From Amycolatopsis acidiphila (lineage in GTDB: Bacteria > Actinomycetota > Actinomycetes > Mycobacteriales > Pseudonocardiaceae): DNA of 64,000 bases. Both the position numbers and the translations under genes were made by a program. Each line of letters starts with the position of its first letter. Within the stretch, counting starts at the first letter, position 1. The stretch covers positions 1,426,001-1,490,000 of the forward strand of contig NZ_CP090063.1 of assembly GCF_021391495.1 (NCBI RefSeq), given 5' to 3'. Under the pieces are notes generated by a model. The model had not been told where the DNA came from, did not search any database, and was given only the letters and a program-made list of their open reading frames with translations. Shown in pieces: positions 53,323 to 64,000 of this stretch.

Positions 53323-54366
53323 CTACGCCACCGTGTAGTGCCGCACACCATCCACTTCGGACATCTTCAGCTTCCCCTGGTAGGCAAGGAGATCCAGGTG
53401 TGCCTTGGTCTCCGTCACCGCCAGCATCTGGTTGAACGGGTCGAGCTCGCCGAGCTTGCGCTGCCGGCGGGTCCAACCCAGCTTCTGTGCGGCCTCGTAA
53501 GCCGTCGACGCGCCCTCGGACAAGGTCGCCGCCGTGCGGGCCAGGCGCTCCTCGTGGTGCGCCAGCAGTTCGTCGATCCGCGCGTGGACGCTCGGAGACA
53601 CCAGGCCGTGCGCCGGGAGCATCTGCCGGTCGGGCATCCCGCGCACCACCCGCAGCGAGTCGAGGAAGTCGCGCAGCGGGAGCTCGGTCGCACCCGGCTG
53701 GAAGCCGATGGACGGGGTGATGTGCGGCAGCACGTGGTCACCGGTGAACATCAGGCCCGCCGCCGCGTCGTCGAACACCACGTGTCCCGCGGTGTGGCCC
53801 GGCGTGTGGACGACGTCGAGCGCGCGATCGCCGAGCACGGTCCGGCGGCCCGGCGTGAGCCACTCGTCGGGCATCTCCCAGATGTCGGCCTCGGTGTTGC
53901 GCGTCGTGCCGCCGAAGAACTGCCGCAGCGCCTCGACGACCTCGGTGGCACCGGCCTCGCCCAGCAGCGTCATCTGCGTGTTGACCGGGGAGCCGCCGGG
54001 GTTCGCGGCGATCTCGAGCGAAGTCCGCTCGTGCTCGCCCAGCGCGATCCGGTTGCCGAACTCGCGGCGCAGCGCGACGGCCTGCGTGTAGTGGTCGCGG
54101 TGCACGTGGGTGACCAGGAACTGCGTCACGTCGCCCAGTTCCGCGCCGATGCCCTTCAGCGCGGCCTGCAGCTGCTCACGGGCCTCGTCGAGCGCCCAAC
54201 CCGAGTCGATCATGACCAGCTCGGCGCCGTCGGTGATCGCGTAGACGTTGACCGCGCGCAGCCCGTCGTTGGGCAGCGGCAGTGGGACCCGGTAGACGCC
54301 GGGCGCCACGGCGTAGATTCCCGGCTCGGTCCACGACCGTGCTGCGTCCTCGGCGAGTGGTTCCAC
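53323..54366 (-). CDS. Metallo-beta-lactamase-fold hydrolase
   Basis: This 347-residue protein has the metal motif FLVTHVHRDHYTQAV, later TPGHTAGHVVFDDAA and GLMFTGDHVLPH, and a C-terminal helical winged segment. This resembles lactonase or thioesterase-type MBL proteins of actinobacteria. It is likely a two-metal hydrolase of an acyl thioester or lactone. The GTG start is preceded by GAGG. It faces the acyl-CoA synthetase tail to tail across the repeat gap. Confidence 0.85.
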   Translation of the reverse strand: MEPLAEDAARSWTEPGIYAVAPGVYRVPLPLPNDGLRAVNVYAITDGAELVMIDSGWALDEAREQLQAALKGIGAELGDVTQFLVTHVHRDHYTQAVALRREFGNRIALGEHERTSLEIAANPGGSPVNTQMTLLGEAGATEVVEALRQFFGGTTRNTEADIWEMPDEWLTPGRRTVLGDRALDVVHTPGHTAGHVVFDDAAAGLMFTGDHVLPHITPSIGFQPGATELPLRDFLDSLRVVRGMPDRQMLPAHGLVSPSVHARIDELLAHHEERLARTAATLSEGASTAYEAAQKLGWTRRQRKLGELDPFNQMLAVTETKAHLDLLAYQGKLKMSEVDGVRHYTVA

Positions 54367-54453
54367 GCGACCTCAACGTCCTTTCCATCCCTGGATCATT
54401 TACTTTGAAACGCTCAGGGATGGATTGTCCACACAACGGTGTTGAGACGCCGC

Positions 54454-55080
54454 TCACGTGTCGTGTTGGTCCTGCTTGAGGGCGGTGTCGACGGTCAGCG
54501 CGGCGGCGACGACCATGCTCGCGAGCGGGTCGGACAGGTGGTCGTACACCTCGACGACGTAGTTGTCGGCGGTCGTGAACGCCTCCTTCAGCACCCCGGC
54601 GAAGGTCTTGGTGACGCGGGCGACCTCGGTGCCCGCCGCGTCGGTGATCGAGAAGTTCCAGGCACGCCAGTTCTCCGCGCGCAGCTGGCCGACCGGCTGC
54701 CCGCCCGCGGTGAACGAGAACCGGATCTTGCCGAACACGTTCTCCTGCGCGATCTCGCCGATCGGGGTGCCGTCCGCTCGGGTCACCAGAAAGCGGGAAC
54801 GCACCATTTTCGCAGGCCTGGTCACTTTCAGCACGACACTGCCGCCGATGTCCCGTACTTCGAAACGATGGGACAGAAACTGGTCGTAATTCGTGAACAG
54901 CCGGATCGTTTTCCGGAACAGCCCCTGCCCGACCTCGACCACCGCGCCGAGCTGCCTGCCGTGCTGGTCGAAGACGGCGAATTCGGTGACCGTCTCCACC
55001 AGTCTGGCCTTCTGGTTCACCACCAGGATCGGCTCGGTGAACAGCGTGCCGCCGCCGGCCCGCCGCGAATCACTCGTCAT
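54454..55080 (-). CDS. LURP-one/scramblase-like protein
   Basis: This protein of about 208 residues has the twelve-strand barrel pattern of the LURP-one/Tubby-like family, with runs such as LFTEPILVVNQKARLVETVTEFAVFD and SFTAGGQPVGQLRAENWRAWNFSITD and a hydrophobic C-terminal segment (MVVAAALTVDTAL). The function in bacteria is unknown. The frame is open to 55113; the ATG at 55080 gives the more typical start. It lies 87 nt upstream of the MBL gene on the same strand. Confidence 0.72.
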   Translation of the reverse strand: MTSDSRRAGGGTLFTEPILVVNQKARLVETVTEFAVFDQHGRQLGAVVEVGQGLFRKTIRLFTNYDQFLSHRFEVRDIGGSVVLKVTRPAKMVRSRFLVTRADGTPIGEIAQENVFGKIRFSFTAGGQPVGQLRAENWRAWNFSITDAAGTEVARVTKTFAGVLKEAFTTADNYVVEVYDHLSDPLASMVVAAALTVDTALKQDQHDT

Positions 55081-55250
55081 GCGCTCAAAGCGTAGCCAGC
55101 GAAAACGCGCCACGGGGCCGCCGAGGCGAATTGCGGAGAAATGTCGGGATTCGCGTCGAGATGCTTTCTCATGCTCAGTTTCCGGTTCCCCGCCGGGCCG
55201 CGGGTGGCACCGCCCGCCCGTCCGATGGCACCACCGGCCACAATGACGTC

Positions 55251-56276
55251 GTGAGCGAACGAGCCTGGCCCGCCGGTGCCGCGACCGGTGTCGGTTCCAT
55301 GCCGGGAACCGACGCGGGTGAAGCCACCGCCGTCGTCTTCGGCGAGCTGCCCGACTTCCCGTACCTGCCCGAGCTGCCCGCGCGGGGGGTCGGCGCGGAC
55401 CTGCTCGGCCGATCGGCCGCGTTCCTCGTCGACCTGGCTGTCGAGGAGGTGCCCAGCGGCTACCGGGTCGCCGCCCATCCGGGTCACGACCACCGGCGCG
55501 CGGTCGACCTCCTGCGCTGGGACCTCGACGCGCTGCAGGAGGTGGCCACCGGGGCGACGGTGATCAAGACGCAGCTCGCCGGCCCGTGGACGCTGACCGC
55601 GGGGATCGAGCTGCCCCGCGGCCATCGCGCGCTCACCGACCGGGGCGCCGTCCGCGAGTTCACCGAGTCGATGCTCGAAGGCCTCGCCGCGCACGTCGGC
55701 GAGCTGAAGGCCCGCACCGGAGCCGAGGTGGTCGTCCAGTTCGACGAGCCGACGCTGCCGGACGTCCTCGCCGGTTCGCTGTCCACCCCCTCGGGCTACG
55801 GCACGGTCGCCGCTGTCGAGGAACCCGAGGCGCGAGACCTGCTCTCGACCGTGATCGAACGAGCGGAACGGATCACCGGGCAGCCCGTGGTCGTGCACTG
55901 CTGCGCGCCGCGCCCGCCGGTCGGGCTCCTGCGCTCGGCCGGGGCGGGTGCGCTCGCGCTCGACGCGACCCTGCTCGACGGCTCGCCCGCGAAGCTGCTC
56001 GACGAGCTCGGCGAGGCGTGGGACAGCGGTGTGCACCTGTTCCTCGGCCTCGTGCCCGCGCTCGCGCCCGCGACGCCGGTGACACTGCACGAAGTGGCCG
56101 CGCCGGCGCTGCGGCTGGTGGACCGGCTCGGCTTCAACCGGTCCATCCTCGCCGAGCGCGCCGTGCCGACCCCGACATGCGGCTTCGCCGGCTCGACGCC
56201 CGACTGGCTGCGTCGTGCGCTGGCGCTGACCCGCGATCTGGGCAAAGCGTTCGTGGAGCCCCCGGAAGGCTGGTAG
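55251..56276 (+). CDS. Cobalamin-independent methionine-synthase-like protein (Rv3015c-like)
   Basis: This 341-residue protein has the C-terminal catalytic domain of MetE without the N-terminal half: GVGSMPGTDAGEATAVVFGELPDFPYLPELPARG, VVVQFDEPTLPDVLAG, and VVVHCCAPRPP (metal Cys region) with TPTCGFAG. In M. tuberculosis the homologue Rv3015c lies next to ligA, as here. It may transfer a methyl group between small donors and thiols; the true substrate is unknown. GTG at 55251 is the start. Confidence 0.85.
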   Translation: MSERAWPAGAATGVGSMPGTDAGEATAVVFGELPDFPYLPELPARGVGADLLGRSAAFLVDLAVEEVPSGYRVAAHPGHDHRRAVDLLRWDLDALQEVATGATVIKTQLAGPWTLTAGIELPRGHRALTDRGAVREFTESMLEGLAAHVGELKARTGAEVVVQFDEPTLPDVLAGSLSTPSGYGTVAAVEEPEARDLLSTVIERAERITGQPVVVHCCAPRPPVGLLRSAGAGALALDATLLDGSPAKLLDELGEAWDSGVHLFLGLVPALAPATPVTLHEVAAPALRLVDRLGFNRSILAERAVPTPTCGFAGSTPDWLRRALALTRDLGKAFVEPPEGW

Positions 56277-56285
56277 ACAGCCCTG

Positions 56286-56984
56286 ATGCGATGGTTCCGG
56301 CGCACCGCAAGGGAAGACGAGGTCCCCGATCCGCGCACCCCGTGGCCGGCGCAGGACGTGCCCGACGACCCGGCCGCCGCGGCGATCGCCTTCTGGCGGC
56401 ACTGGTTCGAGCTGCTGCCCGAGATCAACGCGGCGCTCGGCGACCGGGAGCCCCAGCGGGTCGAGCACGAGCTGGCCGGCGCGGTCGCACGGCTGCACCC
56501 GGACCTGCACTTCTCGCTCGAACGCGGCCGGCACGCGATCTACGCGCTCGTCGTGACCGGCCAGGAGGACCCGGCGTTGCGGCCCTACACCGACGCGTGG
56601 CGAGAGGCCGCCCCGGAGGAGGACGCGATCTGGGAGTACCACGACTCGGTGCCCCCGGTGCCCGACCCGTCCGGGGTGACGGTCAACCTCGGCGAGCAGC
56701 GGATCTCCCTCGGCGAGTTCCGCGTCGGCGCACAGGTCGAGGACGGCCGGGTGGACGTGACGGTGTTCCACCCGAAGCTCGCCGAGCTCGACGAGGCGTC
56801 CCGCGCGGCCATGACGTTCCTGCCGCTCGACGCCACGCTCGGCGAGCGCCTGGCGGGGGAGCGGCTACGGAGAGTGGAGGCCGTCGAGGCCGAGCCTGCC
56901 GGCTCGATGTCGCTGCTGCAGCTGCGTGACCTGGTCCGGGGGCTCGGCGGGGAGAACGCGGAAAATGTCGGGGGCCCTGACTAA
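56286..56984 (+). CDS. Hypothetical acidic protein
   Basis: This 232-residue protein has no motif I recognise. It starts MRWFRRTAREDEVP, is rich in acidic residues and Trp/Phe early on (AFWRHWFELLPEINAALG), and has no transmembrane segment or signal. It sits 9 nt after the Met-synthase-like gene and 11 nt before ligA, so it is part of this operon-like run. Third positions are GC-rich over its whole length, so it is a real gene. Confidence 0.6.
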   Translation: MRWFRRTAREDEVPDPRTPWPAQDVPDDPAAAAIAFWRHWFELLPEINAALGDREPQRVEHELAGAVARLHPDLHFSLERGRHAIYALVVTGQEDPALRPYTDAWREAAPEEDAIWEYHDSVPPVPDPSGVTVNLGEQRISLGEFRVGAQVEDGRVDVTVFHPKLAELDEASRAAMTFLPLDATLGERLAGERLRRVEAVEAEPAGSMSLLQLRDLVRGLGGENAENVGGPD

Positions 56985-56989
56985 GCTGA

Positions 56990-59600
<2,611 letters not shown>

Positions 59601-59776
59601 GCTTCCGGGCGTGTGATCGGTGCGGCTGTAGGTCACCTTCTGCTTGTGGCTCGGGTCCGGGGGCGGCGAGCCGCCGTACCACGCGCCGGTCTTCGTGCTG
59701 ACGCACCATCCGGGTGCCGCTCGGGCCTGGAGCCTCGCTGTGGCTCCCGCCAACCGTGTCGAGGCCGGATCCTGAC
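59601..59776 (-). other. Gap with coding-like remnant on the minus strand
   Basis: On the minus strand, about 59612-59713, the frame reading WCVSTKTGAWYGG... through SHKQKVTYSRTDHT uses G or C at nearly every third position, as real genes here do. It lacks a plausible start, and its stop lies far inside the antisense strand of ligA. It may be a fragment of a lost gene. No RNA gene is visible. Confidence 0.3.
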
Positions 59777-60433
59777 TCAGCCGTCGAGCACGACGGCGAC
59801 GATCCCGGCGAAGTGCGCCAGCCGCGCGACCTCCGCCGCCCGGAACATCGGCCCGCCGGGCCTGCCCACGAGCAGCGCCTTCCCCGGCTTCCCCAGTGGC
59901 GTCGCGGCCAGCTCGGTGCCCAGCTCCTGCCAGGTCTCGGGCACCCAGTCGTCCTCGCCGTCGAGCACCGTGGCGCGTTCGAGCGGCAGCCACGGCAGGT
60001 GCGTGATCGGCACCTCGGGCGCGGCACTCGACGACGCGAGCCGCTGGATGCCGCCCTCGGCGTGGGTCACCACGATCGACCAGCCGGCACGGATGATCCG
60101 CGGCACGCCCTCCACCAGCGTCTCCAGGCCGGAGGCGGGCTGGGCCGCGATCTCCTCCACCAGTTCGAGCTCACGGTGGGTGTCGAGCACGCCCGCGTAC
60201 GGGCGCACCGCGTCCACCTCGACCCCGGGGATGCTCTCGGCGGCGGTGATCAGTGCGTCGGGCAGGCGGCCGGACGGCAGTTCGATCACCAGGTCGTCGA
60301 TCGCCACCCCGCCGGTGCGCTCGACCACGTCCACGCTGAGGATGTCCGCCCCGATGGTGCCCAGTGCCGTGGCGACCGCCCCGAGGGTCCCTGGCGAGTC
60401 CGGGAGCTGAACCCGGATCAGGAAGGACAACAC
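59777..60433 (-). CDS. ACT-domain protein (Rv3013-like)
   Basis: This 218-residue protein begins with an ACT domain (LSFLIRVQLPDSPGTLGAVATALGTIGADILSVDVVE), then a second less conserved ACT-like half. ACT domains bind amino acids or other small ligands. It corresponds in position to Rv3013, opposite in strand to ligA and gatCAB. The GTG at 60433 has GAGAGGGG just upstream. No partner enzyme is adjacent. Confidence 0.82.
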   Translation of the reverse strand: MLSFLIRVQLPDSPGTLGAVATALGTIGADILSVDVVERTGGVAIDDLVIELPSGRLPDALITAAESIPGVEVDAVRPYAGVLDTHRELELVEEIAAQPASGLETLVEGVPRIIRAGWSIVVTHAEGGIQRLASSSAAPEVPITHLPWLPLERATVLDGEDDWVPETWQELGTELAATPLGKPGKALLVGRPGGPMFRAAEVARLAHFAGIVAVVLDG

Positions 60434-60649
60434 GAACCCCTCTCGGGACTGTGCGCTCCCGCCTTGCCGGGAAGCGCATGCCGGCCGCTGATTGTGACAG
60501 ACCGAGCGTCCCACCGGGAGTCACTGTCCGCGTACCGAGACCGTTCCGCGTGCAAGCTGTGCATAACCCAGTCGAGCCGGTCAGGGCGCTCGCCATAGAC
60601 TTGCGGGTGCCGAAACCCCAACGATCAGCACCCCCCGGGAGAAGCCCGC

Positions 60650-60949
60650 GTGCCCAACATTTCCCGTGACGAGGTCGCGCATCTCGCCAAACTCGCACAT
60701 CTGGCGGTGACCGCCGAGGAACTCGACGTCTTCGCAGGTCAGCTGGACCAGATCCTCGACTCGGTCGCCAAGGTCGGCGAGGTCGCGGGCGAGGACATCC
60801 CGCCCACCTCGCACGCCGTGCCGCTGACCAACGTCTTCCGCGAAGACGTCGAGCGCCCGGGGCTGACGCAGCAGCAGGCGCTCGCGAGCGCGCCCGCCGC
60901 CGAAGAGGGCCGGTTCCGCGTGCCGCGGATCCTGGGGGAGGAACAGTGA
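60650..60949 (+). CDS. gatC: Aspartyl/glutamyl-tRNA amidotransferase subunit C
   Basis: This 99-residue subunit ([40 protein letters not shown]) stabilises GatA in the transamidase that converts Glu-tRNA(Gln) and Asp-tRNA(Asn). GTG is the start, with GGGAGAAG upstream. It overlaps gatA by 4 nt and opens the gatCAB operon. Confidence 0.96.
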   Translation: MPNISRDEVAHLAKLAHLAVTAEELDVFAGQLDQILDSVAKVGEVAGEDIPPTSHAVPLTNVFREDVERPGLTQQQALASAPAAEEGRFRVPRILGEEQ

Positions 60950-62439
60950 CCGAGTTAACAAGGCTGACGGCCGCCGAGCTGGCCGAGAAGATCGCCGCCG
61001 GCGAGGTGTCGGCGGTCGAGGTCACCCAGGCGCACCTGGACCGGATCTCGCAGGTGGACGACTTCGTGCACGCCTTCCTGCACGTGGACGCCGAGGGCGC
61101 GCTCGCCGCGGCCAAGGCCGTCGACGAGGCGGACCAGCGGGCCTCCGCGCTCGCCGGCGTGCCGCTCGCGCTCAAGGACGTCCTGACCACCAAGGGCATC
61201 CCGACGACCTGCGGGTCGCGGACCCTCGAGGGCTGGATCCCGCCGTACGACGCGACGGTCACCCGGCGGCTGCGCGAGGCGGGCATCCCGATCCTCGGCA
61301 AGACCAACATGGACGAGTTCGCGATGGGCTCGTCCACCGAGAACTCCGCCTACGGCCCGACGCACAACCCGTGGGACCACGGCCGGATCCCCGGCGGTTC
61401 GGGCGGTGGCTCGTCGGCTTCGCTGGCCGCGTTCGAGGCGCCGCTGGCGATCGGCACGGACACCGGCGGCTCGATCCGCCAGCCCGGCGCCGTCACCGGC
61501 ACCGTCGGCGTGAAGCCCACCTACGGCGGGGTCTCCCGCTACGGGCTGGTGGCGTTCTCGTCGTCGCTCGACCAGGCGGGCCCGTGTGCCCGCACGGTGC
61601 TCGACGCCGCGCTGCTGCACGAGGTCATCGCCGGGCACGACCCGATGGACTCCACCTCGATCGACGCGCCGGTGCCGCCGGTCGTCGCGGCCGCCCGCGA
61701 GGGCCTGCGCGGCGACCTCAAGGGCGTCAAGGTCGGCGTGGTCAAGGAGTTCAGCGGCGAGGGCTACCAGGCGGGCGTGCAGCGCTCGTTCGAGGCGGCC
61801 GTCGACCAGCTGCGCGCGCTGGGCGCCGAGGTCGTCGAGGTGTCCTGCCCGCACTTCGTCTACGCGCTGCCCGCGTACTACCTGATCGCGCCGAGCGAGG
61901 CGTCCTCGAACCTCGCCCGGTTCGACGCGATGCGCTACGGCCTGCGGGTGTCCGACGACGGCTCCCACAGCGCCGAAGAGGTCATGGCGCTCACGCGTGA
62001 GAAGGGCTTCGGCGCCGAGGTCAAACGCCGCATCATGCTCGGCACGTACGCGCTGTCGTCGGGTTACTACGACGCCTACTACGGCTCGGCGCAGAAGGTT
62101 CGCACGCTCATCACGCGGGACTTCGACGCGGCGTTCGAGAAGGTCGACGTGCTGGTCTCGCCGACCACGCCCACCACGGCCTTCAAGCTCGGCGAGCGCG
62201 TCGACGACCCGATGGCGATGTACCTGGCCGACCTGTGCACCATCCCGTCCAACCTGGCCGGCAACGCGGCCATGAGCGTCCCCAGTGGACTGTCCGATGA
62301 GGACGGTATGCCGGTGGGGCTGCAGATCATGGCACCCGCGCTGGCCGACGACCGGCTCTACCGGATCGGCGCGGCCTACGAGGTCGCGCGCGGTTCGTTC
62401 ATCGAGCGGGTTCCGGAGCTGAAGGGAGTGTCGGCATGA
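60946..62439 (+). CDS. gatA: Aspartyl/glutamyl-tRNA amidotransferase subunit A
   Basis: This 497-residue amidase frees ammonia from glutamine. The Ser-cisSer-Lys triad is visible as Lys in [12 protein letters not shown], the [13 protein letters not shown] loop and the nucleophile Ser in [10 protein letters not shown]. It overlaps gatC and gatB by 4 nt each. In M. tuberculosis pfkA lies between gatA and gatB; here it does not. Confidence 0.97.
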   Translation: MTELTRLTAAELAEKIAAGEVSAVEVTQAHLDRISQVDDFVHAFLHVDAEGALAAAKAVDEADQRASALAGVPLALKDVLTTKGIPTTCGSRTLEGWIPPYDATVTRRLREAGIPILGKTNMDEFAMGSSTENSAYGPTHNPWDHGRIPGGSGGGSSASLAAFEAPLAIGTDTGGSIRQPGAVTGTVGVKPTYGGVSRYGLVAFSSSLDQAGPCARTVLDAALLHEVIAGHDPMDSTSIDAPVPPVVAAAREGLRGDLKGVKVGVVKEFSGEGYQAGVQRSFEAAVDQLRALGAEVVEVSCPHFVYALPAYYLIAPSEASSNLARFDAMRYGLRVSDDGSHSAEEVMALTREKGFGAEVKRRIMLGTYALSSGYYDAYYGSAQKVRTLITRDFDAAFEKVDVLVSPTTPTTAFKLGERVDDPMAMYLADLCTIPSNLAGNAAMSVPSGLSDEDGMPVGLQIMAPALADDRLYRIGAAYEVARGSFIERVPELKGVSA

Positions 62440-63941
62440 CCGCCGTCGCCGACCTGATGGACTACGCCGAGGTCGTCGAGCGGTACGACCCGGTGCTCGG
62501 GCTCGAGGTGCACGTCGAGCTCAACACGAACACGAAGATGTTCTGCGGCTGCGGAAACGTCTTCGGCGGCGAGCCGAACACGCACGTCTGCCCGACCTGC
62601 CTCGGCATGCCCGGCGCGCTGCCGACGCTCAACGGCAAGGCCGTGGAGTCGGCCATCCGGATCGGGCTCGCGCTCAACTGCGAGATCGCCGAGTGGTGCC
62701 GGTTCGCCCGGAAGAACTACTTCTACCCGGACATGCCGAAGAACTTCCAGACCTCGCAGTACGACGAGCCGATCGCGTTCAACGGCTACCTCGACGTGAC
62801 GCTGGACGACGGCGAGATCGTGCGGGTCGAGATCGAGCGCGCGCACATGGAGGAGGACACCGGCAAGTCGCTCCACGTGGGGGGCGCGACCGGTCGTATC
62901 CATGGCGCCGAGTACTCGCTGCTGGACTACAACCGCGCGGGCGTGCCGCTGATCGAGATCGTCACCAAGCCCATCGTCGGCACCGGGCCCCGGGCGCCCG
63001 AGGTGGCGCGCGCGTACGTGAACACGCTGCGGGACCTGCTGCGCGCGCTCGACGTGTCCGACGTGCGGATGGACCAGGGCTCGCTGCGCTGCGACGCGAA
63101 CGTGTCGCTGATGGACAAGGGTGCGACGGAGTTCGGCACGCGCACCGAGACGAAGAACGTCAACTCGTTGCGCAGCGTCGAGCGGGCCGTGCGGTACGAG
63201 ATGACGCGGCAGGCCGCGGTGCTCGCCGGTGGGGGCACGATCAAGCAGGAGACGCGGCACTTCCAGGAGGCCGACGGCACCACGTCGTCCGGTCGCACCA
63301 AGGAGACCGCGGAGGACTACCGGTACTTCCCGGAGCCCGACCTGGTGCCGATCGCCCCGGCGCGCGAGTGGGTCGAGGACCTGCGCAAGACGCTGCCGGA
63401 GAAGCCGGCGGACCGGCGCAAGCGCATCCAGACCGAGTGGGATCTGACGGCCGAGGAGCTGCGCGACCTGTTCAACTCGGGTGCGGTGGAGCTGGTCGAG
63501 GCGACGGTCGCGGCGGGCGCGAAGCCCGGCGAGGCGCGCGGCTGGTGGGTGAACTTCCTGGCCCAGGAGGCGAACGCGCGCGAGGTCGAGCTGACCGAGC
63601 TGGGCATCACGCCGGCGCAGGTGGCGCGGGTGACCGAGCTGGTGGGCTCGGGCGAGCTGACCAACAAGCTCGCGCGTGAGGTCGTCAAGGGCGTGCTGGC
63701 GGGCGAGGGTGAGCCGGACGAGGTCGTGGAGAAGCGGGGCCTGAAGGTCGTCTCGGACGACTCGGCGCTGCTCGCCGCGGTGGACGAGGCACTGGCCGCG
63801 CAGCCGGACATCGCGGACAAGATCCGCGGCGGCAAGGTCCAGGCCGCGGGCGCGATCGTCGGCGCGGTCATGAAGGCCACGAAGGGCCAAGCCGATGCGA
63901 AGCGCGTGCGGGAGCTGATCATCGAGCGGGTCGGCGGCTGA
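62436..63941 (+). CDS. gatB: Aspartyl/glutamyl-tRNA amidotransferase subunit B
   Basis: This 501-residue subunit has the cradle kinase domain [28 protein letters not shown] with the Zn cysteines and [12 protein letters not shown], and the C-terminal helical/YqeY tRNA-binding domain ending in [12 protein letters not shown]. It phosphorylates and amidates the misacylated tRNA. The start overlaps gatA. The last 59 bases of the window after its stop are GC-rich and hold nothing I can assign. Confidence 0.97.
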   Translation: MTAVADLMDYAEVVERYDPVLGLEVHVELNTNTKMFCGCGNVFGGEPNTHVCPTCLGMPGALPTLNGKAVESAIRIGLALNCEIAEWCRFARKNYFYPDMPKNFQTSQYDEPIAFNGYLDVTLDDGEIVRVEIERAHMEEDTGKSLHVGGATGRIHGAEYSLLDYNRAGVPLIEIVTKPIVGTGPRAPEVARAYVNTLRDLLRALDVSDVRMDQGSLRCDANVSLMDKGATEFGTRTETKNVNSLRSVERAVRYEMTRQAAVLAGGGTIKQETRHFQEADGTTSSGRTKETAEDYRYFPEPDLVPIAPAREWVEDLRKTLPEKPADRRKRIQTEWDLTAEELRDLFNSGAVELVEATVAAGAKPGEARGWWVNFLAQEANAREVELTELGITPAQVARVTELVGSGELTNKLAREVVKGVLAGEGEPDEVVEKRGLKVVSDDSALLAAVDEALAAQPDIADKIRGGKVQAAGAIVGAVMKATKGQADAKRVRELIIERVGG

Positions 63942-64000
63942 GTTGGCCCGCTGGGGGCGCCCGGGAGCCCGGGCCGGCGCGGACCACTCCGGCGGCCCGT

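Overview
The window is high-GC, densely packed actinobacterial chromosome. Three things point to a filamentous member of the Pseudonocardiaceae (Amycolatopsis-like): the high-GC codon use, the RamB-type regulator beside isocitrate lyase, and the gene order of the right half. From about 33.6 to 63.9 kb the order matches the Mycobacterium tuberculosis block Rv3032 to Rv3009c (glycosyltransferase, GH57, methyltransferase, etfBA, OlsB-like GNAT, PlsC, iscS, mnmA, Met-synthase-like, ligA, ACT protein, gatCAB), with insertions. The genus is an inference. No rRNA, tRNA, CRISPR array, phage or insertion sequence was found.

Layout: 0-0.5 kb, end of a gene and a repeat-filled convergent gap. 0.5-2.8 kb, bcp, a lipoprotein and two small membrane proteins around a CRP-like site. 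2.9-10.3 kb, a six-gene catabolic operon (FAD oxidoreductase, IlvD/EDD dehydratase, MHS-type transporter, both aconitase-X subunits, AAHS-type transporter) with no regulator beside it. 10.3-16.5 kb, a DprE2-like reductase, DUF4383 protein, a MarR-controlled drug-type ABC exporter, and an HxlR/PPOX/hydrolase divergon. 16.6-19.4 kb, a scarred area with a frameshifted PRiA4-type gene and a hydrolase that has lost its nucleophile region, on either side of an OhrR-like regulator. 19.3-22.6 kb, small metabolic genes. 22.6-27.2 kb, glyoxylate shunt (ramB, aceA, aceB). 27.4-33.5 kb, an NTF2-like protein and a branched-chain-type ABC importer divergent from an IclR regulator.

The right half starts with the methylglucose-lipopolysaccharide/glycogen-type cluster, then etfBA, acyltransferases, cysteine desulfurase and tRNA thiouridylase. 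At 46.7-50.9 kb, where the mycobacterial order is interrupted, there is a signalling set: a STAS protein, a stand-alone CheB, a CheR-coiled-coil-PAS protein and a STAS-HATPase. No chemoreceptor, CheA or flagellar gene is nearby. The block ends with a GNAT, an acyl-CoA synthetase, an MBL hydrolase, a LURP-one-like protein, a Met-synthase-like protein, ligA and gatCAB.

Two features recur. A set of structured intergenic repeats sits in three tail-to-tail gaps (0.1-0.5, 33.5 and 52.9-53.3 kb), including a 154-bp nested palindrome whose inner stem keeps pairing despite sequence change. Several genes also have a TANNNT-type -10 box 6-8 nt before the start codon and no Shine-Dalgarno, as expected for leaderless mRNAs, and in a few the box lies in or beside a palindromic operator.
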